Notes: generated from the letters alone by a model not told the origin. A stretch of 64,000 bases of DNA from Oceanispirochaeta crateris (GCF_008329965.1 NZ_CP036150.1:3886439-3950438); one strand, 5' to 3'; positions 17,342-26,438 are shown, counted from the first letter of the stretch. Translations and numbers: made by a program.

Positions 17342-19144
17342 ATGAATATTAAGATGAATGAGCCCGTAAATAGACTCAGAGGCTCCATGCCTAAGGTTGG
17401 TATCCGTCCAGTAATTGACGGAAGAGAAAAAGGTGTCCGAGAATCTCTTGAAGTTCAGACAATGAACATGGCTAAGGCCGCTGCAAAACTGATCGAAGAA
17501 AATCTGCGCCATTCCAATGGCCTTCCTGTAGAGTGCGTCATTGCCGATTCTACTATTGGAGGTGTTGCCGAGGCTGCGGATTGTGCCGACAAATTCGCCC
17601 GTGCCGGAGTAGGTGTTTCTTTAACAGTGACTCCCTGTTGGTGCTATGGTACTGAGGTCATGGACACAGATCCTCTTATTCCAAAGGCTGTTTGGGGTTT
17701 TAATGGAACAGAAAGACCCGGTGCTGTTTATCTTGCTGCGGCATTGGCTGGTTACACTCAGAAAGGTCTTCCTGCTTTTGGTATTTATGGACGCGATGTT
17801 CAGGATTCTGATGATACGAGCATTCCTGCCGATGTTAAAGAAAAAGTACTCCGATTTACCAAAGCTGCTTTGGCTGTAGCGACAATGAGAGGTAAATCCT
17901 ACCTCTCTCTCGGTGGTATGTCCATGGGAATCGCCGGTTCTCTTGTGAATCAGGACTTTCTACTGGATTATCTCGGAATGAGAACCGAAGTCGTTGATAT
18001 GAGTGAAATCGCTCGTAGGGTGGAAGAAGGAATTTTTGATCCTGAAGAGTTCAAAATTGCTTTGAAATGGGTTAAAGAAAACTGCCGTGAGCAGGAAGAT
18101 ACTGTAAATGCCCCCGAATACCGGCGAAGTGCAGAACAGCGTGAAGCCGATTGGGAGTATGTTGTAAAAATGGTTCTCATCGGAAGAGATTTGATGATTG
18201 GAAACCCAAAACTGAAAGAACTGGGATATGGAGAAGAGTCACTGGGTCATAATGCTATTTGTGGTGGATTTCAGGGACAGCGTTCCTGGACGGATCATTA
18301 CCCCAATGGAGATTTTCTAGAAACCATCCTCAATACCTCCTTTGACTGGAATGGTATTAGGGAAGCCTTTGTATTTGCCACTGAAAATGATTATCTCAAC
18401 GGCATTACCATGCTCTTTGGCCATCTTTTGACTAATACGGCTCAGATCTTTAGCGATGTTAGAACTTTCTGGAGTCCCGAAGCGATCGAGCGTGTTACCT
18501 CCTGGAAACCCGAGGGATTAGCTAAAGACGGATTTATTCATCTTATCAATTCAGGATCTACCACCCTGGATGGAGCGGGTCAGATGAATGGTTCCGATGG
18601 TAAACCTGCAATGAAACCTTTCTGGGAAATATCTGAAAATGATGTTGAAAATACCATGAAAGCAACCGAATTCTGTGTTGGTGATGGTGGATATTTTAGA
18701 GGTGGCGGTTATTCTACTGACTTCCTCACCAAGGGTGGCATGCCTTGTACCATGTCTCGATTAAATTATGTAAAAGGACAGGGACCTGTTCTGCAGCTGG
18801 CAGAAGGATGGACTGTTGATGTTCCTAAAGAGGTTCATGAAAAACTGGATGTTAGAACAAACCCAACATGGCCTACTACCTGGTTTGTACCCAGAGTTTC
18901 AGGTAAAGGATCTTTTAAAGATGTTTATACTGTGATGGCTAAGTGGGGAGCCAATCATGGAGCCATCAGCTACGGACATATCGGTCAGGATCTCATCACT
19001 CTTTGCTCCATGCTGCGGATTCCTGTCTGCATGCATAACGTAGAAGATGAGGGATTTAGACCCAGCGCCTGGGCTTCTTTTGGAATGGATGAAGAAGGGT
19101 CTGATTACAGAGCCTGTTCCAATTTTGGTCCTATATACGGCTGA
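17342..19144 (+). CDS. fucI: L-fucose isomerase
   Basis: A 600-residue cytoplasmic ketol isomerase that converts L-fucose to L-fuculose (and often D-arabinose to D-ribulose). Typical stretches are [71 protein letters not shown] (metal-site Glu and Asp) and [13 protein letters not shown] near the C-terminus. Length matches E. coli FucI (591). GGAGAAGGAG precedes the ATG. No fuculokinase or aldolase is adjacent, so the rest of the pathway is elsewhere. The operator and divergent LacI gene imply substrate induction. Confidence 0.95.
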   Translation: MNIKMNEPVNRLRGSMPKVGIRPVIDGREKGVRESLEVQTMNMAKAAAKLIEENLRHSNGLPVECVIADSTIGGVAEAADCADKFARAGVGVSLTVTPCWCYGTEVMDTDPLIPKAVWGFNGTERPGAVYLAAALAGYTQKGLPAFGIYGRDVQDSDDTSIPADVKEKVLRFTKAALAVATMRGKSYLSLGGMSMGIAGSLVNQDFLLDYLGMRTEVVDMSEIARRVEEGIFDPEEFKIALKWVKENCREQEDTVNAPEYRRSAEQREADWEYVVKMVLIGRDLMIGNPKLKELGYGEESLGHNAICGGFQGQRSWTDHYPNGDFLETILNTSFDWNGIREAFVFATENDYLNGITMLFGHLLTNTAQIFSDVRTFWSPEAIERVTSWKPEGLAKDGFIHLINSGSTTLDGAGQMNGSDGKPAMKPFWEISENDVENTMKATEFCVGDGGYFRGGGYSTDFLTKGGMPCTMSRLNYVKGQGPVLQLAEGWTVDVPKEVHEKLDVRTNPTWPTTWFVPRVSGKGSFKDVYTVMAKWGANHGAISYGHIGQDLITLCSMLRIPVCMHNVEDEGFRPSAWASFGMDEEGSDYRACSNFGPIYG

Positions 19145-19172
19145 TACAACCAAGCTTTGAATGTTTGATGAA

Positions 19173-19211
19173 GACTGTTTTACCTGAACACGGGTAGAAC
19201 AGTCTTTTTTT
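19173..19211 (+). terminator. Terminator after fucI
   Basis: GACTGTT (19173-19179) pairs with AACAGTC (19198-19204), with an inner TACC/GGGTA pairing, and is followed by seven T. Confidence 0.8.
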
Positions 19212-19216
19212 CAGGA

Positions 19217-19246
19217 TTGACAATATGCTGTTCTTAATAGCATATT
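19217..19246 (+). promoter_or_regulatory. Promoter for a probable leaderless mRNA (TPR-GAF-GGDEF)
   Basis: TTGACA (19217-19222), an 18-base spacer, CATATT (19241-19246), then only six bases to the ATG at 19253. No ribosome-binding site is present. Transcription is predicted to start at or next to the ATG. Confidence 0.6.
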
Positions 19247-19252
19247 TATCGA

Positions 19253-21352
19253 ATGGATCAGGAAATACTGACCTCAATTGATACTCGCATAGATGATGCC
19301 TATCTGCTGACTTATAAATCACTTGCAGAAGCCGAAAAGTTGGTAGAGATCTGCTTGGATGATTCTGAGCAAAATGAGTATTTCGCGGGAACCATTAATG
19401 CAAAAATCCTCCTGACTCTCATCTCTGTTCAAAAGGGTGAAAGCGATCTTGTTCGGGATAAACTGTCCAGGATCGAAGAAGAACTAAAGAGCTTTTCCTC
19501 CGATGATTCCCAGATGAGATTGGCTCATGTCCGGGGTCTATACTTTCTAAAGGACGGAGTATACAGGGATTCTTTTGACTCCTTTGTGAAGGCCGGGAAC
19601 CTGGCAGCACGATTGGGTAATCAGCTTTTTCAGGCTCTCAGTGCCAATGGTAAGGGATTCATAAAGCTGGGGCAGCGCGAATTCCAAGATTCTCACCATT
19701 ACTTTAATGCTGCAAAAACCTTTCAGCTGGATCTCCCTCCTTCCATTTTTAATTCAGTTTTATCTGTTAATCTAGCCTGTTCTCTCAATGGTTTGAACAG
19801 GGATGATGAGGCCTTCCTCCTTCTTGAAGCTGCTTTGAAATATGCGCAAGAGGAACATGCAGAGATCCTTGAGTGCTCAATTCTGGATGAAATGGCTCAA
19901 ATCCATATGAAAAACAACAGGCTCAAGGAGGCAAGGGTTCCCTTGAAGAAAGGCCTGGATCTCAGCAAGCGCCTCGTCCATTCAGAAATTAGAGCTGAAC
20001 TGGTTTACCATTATGCCGCACTGCTGCTCCGTGAGGGTGAATATGATGCTGCTGAAGACTTTATCCAAAAATTTGGCATGGAATCTAAGATGGGCATTCA
20101 GAAAAGTATGTTTCATAAAATTGCAGCCGATATTTATGAGCAGAAGGGAGAGTTTCAAAAGGCCCTGGCTTCCCATAAAATTGTCAATGAGATCCATGAG
20201 AGGGTAGGTTTTTCCCAGTCTGTTCATTCCGTATTAATGCAGGAAAAAAGAGAGCTTCAGGATCAGAATCACCGCCTCAGTCTGATGAGTATCATAGGCC
20301 AGGAACTCGTTGCCAATCTGGACATCGGTAAGATTTTGGATCTTATTTACACTCAATTGAATGTCCTTATGCCGGTGGATCTACTCTCTGTAGCCATGGT
20401 GAATGAAGATGAGATAGATGTTAAATTCTCTATTAAAGAAGGGGAGAGGCTGCAGCCTTTTGTTATCCACAAGGAGAATCAGGATAGTATTTTGGCATGG
20501 TCTGTCAGAAATGACAAAGAAATTTTCATGAGAAGTATTTATGAAGAATCCAACCTATATGCTAAGGGATTTATACCTGCTGTGTTTAAGGGTGTCAGTC
20601 GGATGGAGTCTGTTATATGCCTCCCTCTTCGCTATCTTGATCAGATCGTAGGTGTTTTGACTGTGCAGTGTAACAAGAAAAACTCCTATACCACTGAGGA
20701 CCTCGAAAATTTACGGGCCCTGGCAACCTATGCCGGCATAGCGCTGCGTAATGCCCGTCAGACTGAACGGATGAGTGAACTCAATGAAGACTTAAGACGC
20801 CAGTCATCCCAGGATAGCCTGACCGGCTTGGCTACCAGACGGGAGTTTGCTCGTCAATCCAGCAATATCTGGAGGATTTGCCGTAGAAACAGCTTTTGGA
20901 TATCCATCATCATGATCGATTTGGATCATTTTAAAGAGGTGAATGATACTCACGGACACGCTTCGGGAGATGAGGTTTTAAAAAAGTTTGGGGATGAACT
21001 CAATCATTATTTTAAACGCCCTCTGGATTGTGCAGCCCGTTATGGCGGTGAAGAGTTATTGATTCTGGCCGGTGATATATGCCCAAGAGAAGCTGCTATG
21101 AGGGTCGAGTTGCTGCGTGAAGAGATTTCATCTTTTGAGTTCGAGAGTGACAAGGGAAAATTCACTGTTAATTTCAGTTGCGGAATCATTGGAGAAGTTC
21201 CGAAGTTGGAATCTGATGCCGGGATCGCAAAACTCACAGATTTCGCGGACCGTTATCTTTATGAAGCTAAAAATAATGGAAGAAACTGTACCTACCTATC
21301 CGATCAGGCTGATCAAGCCGCTAAAAAGTTCATCATCAGTCATACCAAATAG
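19253..21352 (+). CDS. Cytoplasmic TPR-GAF-GGDEF diguanylate cyclase
   Basis: A 699-residue soluble protein. Residues 1-330 are helical TPR-like repeats, 345-500 a GAF domain (LVANLDIGKILDLIYTQL ... GVLTVQCNKKNSYT), and 515-690 a GGDEF domain. The active-site motif is GGEEL (598-602), with Leu replacing the usual Phe, and RPLD at 589-592 fits the inhibitory site. It probably makes cyclic di-GMP under control of a cytoplasmic signal sensed by the GAF or TPR part. The last 57 bases overlap the convergent lipoate ligase gene. The start has no ribosome-binding site and looks leaderless. Confidence 0.87.
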   Translation: MDQEILTSIDTRIDDAYLLTYKSLAEAEKLVEICLDDSEQNEYFAGTINAKILLTLISVQKGESDLVRDKLSRIEEELKSFSSDDSQMRLAHVRGLYFLKDGVYRDSFDSFVKAGNLAARLGNQLFQALSANGKGFIKLGQREFQDSHHYFNAAKTFQLDLPPSIFNSVLSVNLACSLNGLNRDDEAFLLLEAALKYAQEEHAEILECSILDEMAQIHMKNNRLKEARVPLKKGLDLSKRLVHSEIRAELVYHYAALLLREGEYDAAEDFIQKFGMESKMGIQKSMFHKIAADIYEQKGEFQKALASHKIVNEIHERVGFSQSVHSVLMQEKRELQDQNHRLSLMSIIGQELVANLDIGKILDLIYTQLNVLMPVDLLSVAMVNEDEIDVKFSIKEGERLQPFVIHKENQDSILAWSVRNDKEIFMRSIYEESNLYAKGFIPAVFKGVSRMESVICLPLRYLDQIVGVLTVQCNKKNSYTTEDLENLRALATYAGIALRNARQTERMSELNEDLRRQSSQDSLTGLATRREFARQSSNIWRICRRNSFWISIIMIDLDHFKEVNDTHGHASGDEVLKKFGDELNHYFKRPLDCAARYGGEELLILAGDICPREAAMRVELLREEISSFEFESDKGKFTVNFSCGIIGEVPKLESDAGIAKLTDFADRYLYEAKNNGRNCTYLSDQADQAAKKFIISHTK

Positions 21353-22273
21353 TTTTGTATTTTTGATTTTCAGTTTTAACTCTTCTTCAGTCACCGTTCT
21401 TCCGAAGTGAATGCCAATGAGAAAGGAAAGCTCCTGAGGCGCCTTTTCTATGATTCCTTTGTTGATCCTGATCTGCCACCCCATGGTTTCTGGGAAGTGA
21501 AGGCGGCTTATATCTTGAGAGAAGGCAGGTGTTTTTCCAAGAATCCAGTCTTCTGAACTGAGAATCTGGTACTCTTTCTTCACTTCTTCGGTTTTTGAGA
21601 ATATAGACCATTCCAGTTCACTCCAGTTTCTAATCCGGCAGGTTTTTTCCTGTTCAAACCAGTTCTTAAAAGCCTGTATGACCAGGTCCATTGTTAATCC
21701 GGGGAGAACCGTATTCAAGTTGATGATATCCGATCGGTTTGAACTGGTTCCTGAAGCTTTTATAATGATTTTCTGTTTTTCCGGGGTGATGGACTCTATT
21801 AGACGCTCTGTTTCACTGGAAATCAGGAGTGTTCCATGATGAAAAGCTCTGTTCTTTTTATGACGGAAGGCGCTGCCGCTGACTTTGTAGGTCTTTTCCC
21901 TGTAATTCACAGTCAGATCATATCTTTCATTAATTTGTAAATCGATTCTACATTCTTTCATAATCTCGCAGATAATTTCAAGATTTTTACGGCGGCTGTA
22001 AGAATCGTTAAGCCTAATAAAAGAGAAGTTCAAATTTCCAATGTCATGGTAGACCGTCCCACCGCCGCTTTGTCTTCTGACAAGACTGGTCTTCGTTCTA
22101 TTGCCAGGAGAACACTCCAACCATGGGTTCTGGAATCGTCCAATCACAATGGAGGGATTATTTACATAAAGAAAAAGATACTCCTGCTCATTTTCAAGGG
22201 ACTCTAACAGTTGATTCTCGATGGCAAGGTTGAGGTAAGGATCGTTAAAAGGTGAAACCAGTAGTTCAAGCAT
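21296..22273 (-). CDS. lplA: Lipoate-protein ligase A
   Basis: A 325-residue enzyme that activates lipoate with ATP and attaches it to lysines of lipoyl domains. Family motifs are RRQSGGGTVYHDIGNLNFSF (about residues 66-85) and KVSGSAFRHKKNRAFHHGTLL, with the catalytic Lys in the second. A C-terminal accessory domain follows, as in two-domain LplA. Its ATG overlaps the stop of the DeoR-type regulator by one base, so the two are translationally coupled. Its 3' end overlaps the convergent GGDEF gene by 57 bases. Confidence 0.92.
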   Translation of the reverse strand: MLELLVSPFNDPYLNLAIENQLLESLENEQEYLFLYVNNPSIVIGRFQNPWLECSPGNRTKTSLVRRQSGGGTVYHDIGNLNFSFIRLNDSYSRRKNLEIICEIMKECRIDLQINERYDLTVNYREKTYKVSGSAFRHKKNRAFHHGTLLISSETERLIESITPEKQKIIIKASGTSSNRSDIINLNTVLPGLTMDLVIQAFKNWFEQEKTCRIRNWSELEWSIFSKTEEVKKEYQILSSEDWILGKTPAFSQDISRLHFPETMGWQIRINKGIIEKAPQELSFLIGIHFGRTVTEEELKLKIKNTKLFGMTDDELFSGLISLIG

Positions 22274-23028
22274 TAAACTTGTTTGACCTGCAAACCTTTG
22301 TCGGCTATTTCCTTCACTTGTACAGGACTCATTTCTGTATCTGTGATAATCATCTCTACATTATCCAAAGGGAGTATTTTTACAAATCCGGACTGACCAT
22401 ATTTACTCGAGTCTGCAAGCAGTATTGTCTTATCAGACTGGCGCGCCATGGATTTGATGACTTCGGCTGATTCTTCAATATGCGTGGTCATTCCTGTTTC
22501 TGCAGAGAATCCGCCTGTTCCCACAAAGGCGTATTTGACATGGTAACGTTCCAGATGAGCGAGGGATACGGGGCCCACCAATGATTCTGACCCGGGTTTA
22601 AATTCTCCGCCAATGACTGTCAGGTGCAGTGTCGGGTTCACACGGGCATATGTCAGAGCCAGTGTCGAATTGGTGACTACATGGATGTTCCTTTTTCCCA
22701 TAAGGTATTTCAGTACCAGAGATGTTGTTGTTCCATCATCAATCATGATGGCATCCCCTTCTTCAACCATTTCAGCTGCAGCCTTGGCAATCCTGTTCTT
22801 TTCATCCTGCCTGGTCCGCTGGCTTAAGAGAATATCGGGATGAAAGACGGGAAGAGCCCCGCCTCTGGTTCTTAAAATAAACCCTTTTTCCTCCATACTG
22901 GAAAGATCGCTTCTGATGGTGACGGCTGATACACCCAGAATCTCACTGATTTTTGTTACTGATAAATTGTAATCTTCAATGAGCATGGTAAGAATGCGGT
23001 TTTCCCGCTCTGAAAGGAATGGATTCAT
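22273..23028 (-). CDS. DeoR-family transcriptional regulator
   Basis: A 251-residue repressor with an N-terminal DeoR winged helix (NRILTMLIEDYNLSVTKISEILGVSAVTIRSDL) and the characteristic GFILRTRGGA. A C-terminal DeoRC sugar-phosphate sensor domain follows (IMIDDGTTTSLV, VVTNSTLAL, VIGGEF, FVGTGGF, LLADSSKYG). Members usually sense phosphorylated sugars. The only linked gene is lplA, an odd partner for a sugar regulator, so its targets may lie elsewhere. GAGG about seven bases before the ATG serves as ribosome-binding site. Confidence 0.9.
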   Translation of the reverse strand: MNPFLSERENRILTMLIEDYNLSVTKISEILGVSAVTIRSDLSSMEEKGFILRTRGGALPVFHPDILLSQRTRQDEKNRIAKAAAEMVEEGDAIMIDDGTTTSLVLKYLMGKRNIHVVTNSTLALTYARVNPTLHLTVIGGEFKPGSESLVGPVSLAHLERYHVKYAFVGTGGFSAETGMTTHIEESAEVIKSMARQSDKTILLADSSKYGQSGFVKILPLDNVEMIITDTEMSPVQVKEIADKGLQVKQV

Positions 23029-23208
23029 TATGACCTCTATATTTTATGCTGCCTAAAGACAGAGACTTTAGCCGGATGTAGAAATGTTGCCAAGGGAAAA
23101 TATTTTTTTCACCTTGTTACAGTTCTATTTTATAATATTTTTTCGATTAGTCAATGAAACTCTTTCATTTCTCTTTTTATTGTCCTTCGAAACGTAAATC
23201 GATATAAA

Positions 23209-23237
23209 TTGATTCATTTAGGAATCTATTGTATTCT
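23209..23237 (+). promoter_or_regulatory. Promoter for a probable leaderless mRNA (anti-sigma-like ATPase)
   Basis: TTGATT (23209-23214), exactly 17 bases, TATTCT (23232-23237), then six bases to ATG 23244. This geometry decides the start: the TTG at 23229 falls inside the promoter. Confidence 0.6.
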
Positions 23238-23243
23238 GAAACT

Positions 23244-23660
23244 ATGAATTTTGAGTACCAAGTGACCGGAGATGATTTTTCTCTAGCAGGACGAGCCTCC
23301 AGTGATATCAAGAAGAAGCTCAAACAGCTTGGTATTCCCTCATGCACAATTAAACGGACAGCCATTTCTATGTATGAGGCCGAAATCAATATGGTGATTC
23401 ACGCCGATGGGGGCAGCATAAGTATAAATATTGATGATGATATTATCAGCATAGTCCTTAAAGATACAGGCCCTGGAATTCCCGATTTAGCCTTAGCTAT
23501 GCAAGAGGGGTATACCACCGCGTCCGAAGCTGCCAGGGAGTTGGGTTTCGGCGCCGGGATGGGGCTTATGAATATTAAAAGAAATTCGGATAATCTAACT
23601 ATAGATAGTATTGTCGGGCAGGGAACTACAGTGACCATTCTGTTAAAGATAGGAGAGTAG
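23244..23660 (+). CDS. Anti-sigma-factor-like HATPase (RsbW/SpoIIAB type)
   Basis: A small GHKL ATPase of about 138 residues. The N box is AISMYEAEINMVIHADGG, the G1 box is LKDTGPGIPDLALAM and the G2 box is GFGAGMGLMNIKRNSDNL, with a short C-terminal strand. It lacks a receiver or sensor, so it resembles the anti-sigma kinases RsbW/SpoIIAB. It lies four bases upstream of a hydrogenase-like iron-sulfur protein; I know of similar ATPase genes beside putative sensory [FeFe]-hydrogenases in anaerobes. I infer that it carries a redox or H2 signal to gene expression. No cognate sigma or antagonist gene is next to it. Confidence 0.8.
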   Translation: MNFEYQVTGDDFSLAGRASSDIKKKLKQLGIPSCTIKRTAISMYEAEINMVIHADGGSISINIDDDIISIVLKDTGPGIPDLALAMQEGYTTASEAARELGFGAGMGLMNIKRNSDNLTIDSIVGQGTTVTILLKIGE

Positions 23661-23663
23661 GCT

Positions 23664-24968
23664 GTGGAAGATCATTATTTTCACTCAGTGACGTTGGATG
23701 CCAGTCTTTGCAAGGGGTGTACGGTTTGCATCAAAGGCTGTCCAACAGAAGCCATTCGGGTCCAAAAGGGACGGGCCTGGATTATTCCTGAACGCTGTAT
23801 TGATTGTGGTGAATGCATCAGAACCTGCCCCTCTGGAGCCAAAAAGGCTATTTCTGATCCTATTTCTCTTTTGGAACAGTTTGATTATTGTGTTGCCATA
23901 CCTGCTCCCACGCTTTATGGACAGTTCAGGGCGTCTGTTTCCTGTAATCGAATTCTAACAGCCTTGAAATCTCTAGGTTTTGATGATGTTTACGAAGTGG
24001 CAGCCGCCGCGGAAATCCTGAGTCACGAAACAAGAGACTTTTTGATCCAGAATAAGGGAAAAGGGACGTTTATCTCTTCTTCTTGTCCTGTTATAGTCAG
24101 GCTTGTAGAATCACGATTTCCGTCTCTTTTGGATCAACTTGTTCCCATGATTTCACCTATGGAACTCAGTGCCAGAATTGTCAAGGAACGTGAAAAGGAC
24201 AGGCCGGGGAAGGTGGGTGTATTCTTTATCTCTCCCTGTGCCGCGAAGGTGACTGATGTAAAAAATCCCAGAGGAATCACACACTCCTCTGTTGATGGTG
24301 TTATAGGCATTAAAGACATATACAAAGAATTGAAGTTAGCTGTTTCTCAAGTTGAAGAGGAAGAACCCCTGAATAAGGCTTCTGCCCTGGGAATTAGCTG
24401 GGCAAGAACCGATGGTGAAGGGGCCGCAGTCAATTCAGAGAATCACATCTCTGTAGATGGTATTGATCATGTCATTGATGTTCTGGAAAATCTGGAGAAC
24501 GGCCATATACGGGATGTAGATTTTGTCGAACTGATGAGCTGCCCAGGGGGATGTGTGGGGGGACCTCTCGCTGTAGAGAATCCATATGTTGCCCGGAGTA
24601 TCGTGAGCATTCGGGAAGGCAGGCACCGGGAAGAGGAAAGTCTTTCTTATGCAGAGTCTTTTCATCCGCCAAAAGGTGTTGATCTTTTATGGACCGAGCA
24701 GCTTGAAAGCAGGGCGACTCATCTGTTGGACCCTGATTATAAAACAGCCATAAAAATGATGGAAGAGATAGAAATCATCAGAAAGGGATTGCCTGGTCTG
24801 GACTGCGGCTCCTGCGGAGCCCCCAGTTGTAGGGCCCTTGCCGAAGATATTGTTTTAGGAAAAACAAGTGAAACCGACTGCGTTTTTAAATTGAGAGAGA
24901 AAATTAGAGATCTGACCCGGGAGATGATCCAGCTGGAAAGCAGGATGCCTCCGGGGCTGGATCGGTAA
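23664..24968 (+). CDS. Putative sensory [FeFe]-hydrogenase-like protein with ferredoxin and Fes domains
   Basis: 434 residues starting at a GTG with AGGAG upstream. Two [4Fe-4S] motifs lie at Cys16/19/22/26 and Cys45/48/51/55. The hydrogenase core keeps the four H-cluster ligands: Cys141 (SSSCPV), Cys192 (SPCAAK, with Lys195), Cys293 and Cys297 (MSCPGGC). The cysteine that relays protons in catalytic enzymes (first Cys of TSCCP) is Ser140 here. A C-terminal Fes-type cluster site follows (Cys381, 384, 389, 406). This pattern fits the group D, putatively sensory, class rather than a high-turnover hydrogenase. It is coupled to the HATPase upstream. No maturation genes (hydEFG) are in the window. 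Confidence 0.8.
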   Translation: MEDHYFHSVTLDASLCKGCTVCIKGCPTEAIRVQKGRAWIIPERCIDCGECIRTCPSGAKKAISDPISLLEQFDYCVAIPAPTLYGQFRASVSCNRILTALKSLGFDDVYEVAAAAEILSHETRDFLIQNKGKGTFISSSCPVIVRLVESRFPSLLDQLVPMISPMELSARIVKEREKDRPGKVGVFFISPCAAKVTDVKNPRGITHSSVDGVIGIKDIYKELKLAVSQVEEEEPLNKASALGISWARTDGEGAAVNSENHISVDGIDHVIDVLENLENGHIRDVDFVELMSCPGGCVGGPLAVENPYVARSIVSIREGRHREEESLSYAESFHPPKGVDLLWTEQLESRATHLLDPDYKTAIKMMEEIEIIRKGLPGLDCGSCGAPSCRALAEDIVLGKTSETDCVFKLREKIRDLTREMIQLESRMPPGLDR

Positions 24969-24982
24969 AAAGGATAGTTTTA

Positions 24983-25309
24983 TTGCTTACGGTTATAATC
25001 ATCATGATTCTGGGGATGGCTGCCGGTTATATGCTCAGAAAATTCAAAAAACTATATAACAGACTGGATAAGACCGTCAGTTATATCATTTATCTGCTGC
25101 TGTTTCTTTTGGGGCTTTCAGTCGGACAGAACCGGATGATCATCAATAGTTTTCATATTATAGGGTTAAAAGCACTCCTTATAAGCGCCGCATCTGTTGC
25201 CGGTTCAATACTGTTGGCTGCACTCGTCTTTCATTTCTTTTTTAAACATGACCATGTAGAGGCTTTGGATGATGGTGGCTTTTCACCAGAAGGTGATACC
25301 GGGGCATGA
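24983..25309 (+). CDS. LysO-family exporter, N-terminal part (split gene)
   Basis: A 108-residue membrane protein with three hydrophobic segments, matching the N-terminal DUF340 half of LysO (YbjE), a lysine exporter in E. coli. Landmarks are GYMLRKFKKLYNRLDKTVSYIIYLLLFLLG, then a histidine/acidic tail. The start is a TTG with AGGA upstream, 14 bases after the hydrogenase-like gene. Its stop overlaps the ATG of the C-terminal half (ATGA). Splitting of LysO into two genes occurs in several anaerobes. The substrate is inferred. Confidence 0.75.
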   Translation: MLTVIIIMILGMAAGYMLRKFKKLYNRLDKTVSYIIYLLLFLLGLSVGQNRMIINSFHIIGLKALLISAASVAGSILLAALVFHFFFKHDHVEALDDGGFSPEGDTGA

Positions 25310-25914
25310 AAAACAGTTTGATTATTTTATTGTTTTTTGTGCTGGGTGTTGGTGTCGGTGCCTGGGGTGAAGGAGGAGGATGGATTCCTGACGCCTTTGA
25401 CTCTTTGAGTACTTATGTCCTCTATGGTCTTATGGGCCTCGTTGGCTTTGGTATCGGGGGGGATACTCAGGCATTAAAGGTTTTGAAAGATACAAAGCTT
25501 AAGATCATGCTCGTGCCTCTCTCTGTGGTTATAGGTTCATTGGGAGGGGCTTCTCTCGTATATGTCTTTATAAAAGACCTGGACCTACAGGAAGTTCTGG
25601 CCATCAGTGCCGGGTTTGGCTATTATAGTTTATCCAGTCTGTTTATTACAGAATTAAGAGGCGAGGTACCCGGTACCATCGCGTTGCTCACCAATATTAT
25701 GAGAGAAATTATAACCCTCCTTATGACACCTCTATTTGTTCGCTGGGCAGGCCCTTTGGGTCCTATTGCTTCCGGGGGAGCAACGAGCATGGATACAACA
25801 CTGCCTATAATTTCTTTGTACTCGGGAAAGCAGTATGTCATGATCGCCCTGTTTAGCGGGATTGTTCTGACCGTGGTGGTTCCTTTTCTGGTTCCATTTA
25901 TTTTGAGCTTTTAA
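25306..25914 (+). CDS. LysO-family exporter, C-terminal part (split gene)
   Basis: A 202-residue polytopic membrane protein with about six helices, matching the C-terminal half of LysO. Conserved stretches are GFGIGGD, SAGFGYYSLSSLFITELRG, LLTNIMREIITLLMTPLFVRWAGPLGPIASGGATSMDTTLPII. With the preceding protein it should form one transporter for lysine or a related solute. The start overlaps the previous stop by four bases, so the pair is coupled. The operon with the redox-sensor genes may mean that export is tied to fermentation state; that is inference. Confidence 0.82.
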   Translation: MKNSLIILLFFVLGVGVGAWGEGGGWIPDAFDSLSTYVLYGLMGLVGFGIGGDTQALKVLKDTKLKIMLVPLSVVIGSLGGASLVYVFIKDLDLQEVLAISAGFGYYSLSSLFITELRGEVPGTIALLTNIMREIITLLMTPLFVRWAGPLGPIASGGATSMDTTLPIISLYSGKQYVMIALFSGIVLTVVVPFLVPFILSF

Positions 25915-25932
25915 TTGAGATAGATTTGTTTT

Positions 25933-25965
25933 AGATCAGACACAATCGATTCAGTCTGATCTTTT
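25933..25965 (+). terminator. Terminator after the LysO operon
   Basis: Perfect 9-bp arms AGATCAGAC (25933-25941) and GTCTGATCT (25954-25962), then a short TT run. Confidence 0.65.
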
Positions 25966-26060
25966 AGCCTGCCGTTCTCGGTTAGGGTCATATTCATTTT
26001 TCGGACCATTTGGATTATAATACCAATTAAGTTAAGATGTAATCTTTAAGGAGAAGGTAT

Positions 26061-26438
26061 ATGAAGACAGGTGACAGGGTAAAAAGCATAGCCTTACTAA
26101 CGGGGATCAGTTTTGTAATCGTATCTTTTGCTGTTGTGCTTACAGATTACTTATTTCTGAAAAATATCAGCATTCACTGGCTTCAGGTTGTCCTTATGGC
26201 TCTTATCAGTTCCATTCTGCTTACCCCCCTGTTTTATTGGTTGCGGTTGACCCTTGAAAATGGTGGTATTGAAGCCACTCAGCTGAGCAATCTCGAATTG
26301 AATGAACGAGATGTGAGAGAAGCGGTGAGTAACTGGGTTTACATTCATTACAATAAAAAGGTAGAAGGTGGCTTGGAGTTTTCAAGGGATGATTCGGGAG
26401 TTTTGAACTGCAAGGTGACCGTACGAAATGATTCCTGA
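26061..26438 (+). CDS. Small membrane protein of unknown function
   Basis: 125 residues, not recognised. Two hydrophobic helices (about 10-31 and 37-61) form a hairpin, followed by a polar C-terminal domain of about 60 residues (ERDVREAVSNWVYIHYNKK ... LNCKVTVRNDS). AAGGAGAAGG precedes the ATG, so translation is likely. It stands alone between the LysO terminator and the rRNA promoters. Confidence 0.6.
   Translation: MKTGDRVKSIALLTGISFVIVSFAVVLTDYLFLKNISIHWLQVVLMALISSILLTPLFYWLRLTLENGGIEATQLSNLELNERDVREAVSNWVYIHYNKKVEGGLEFSRDDSGVLNCKVTVRNDS

Noticed and set aside
23229-23243. TTG start for the HATPase with AGGA upstream
   Set aside because: It falls within the -35/-10 pair that fits ATG 23244, so it would lie upstream of the transcription start.
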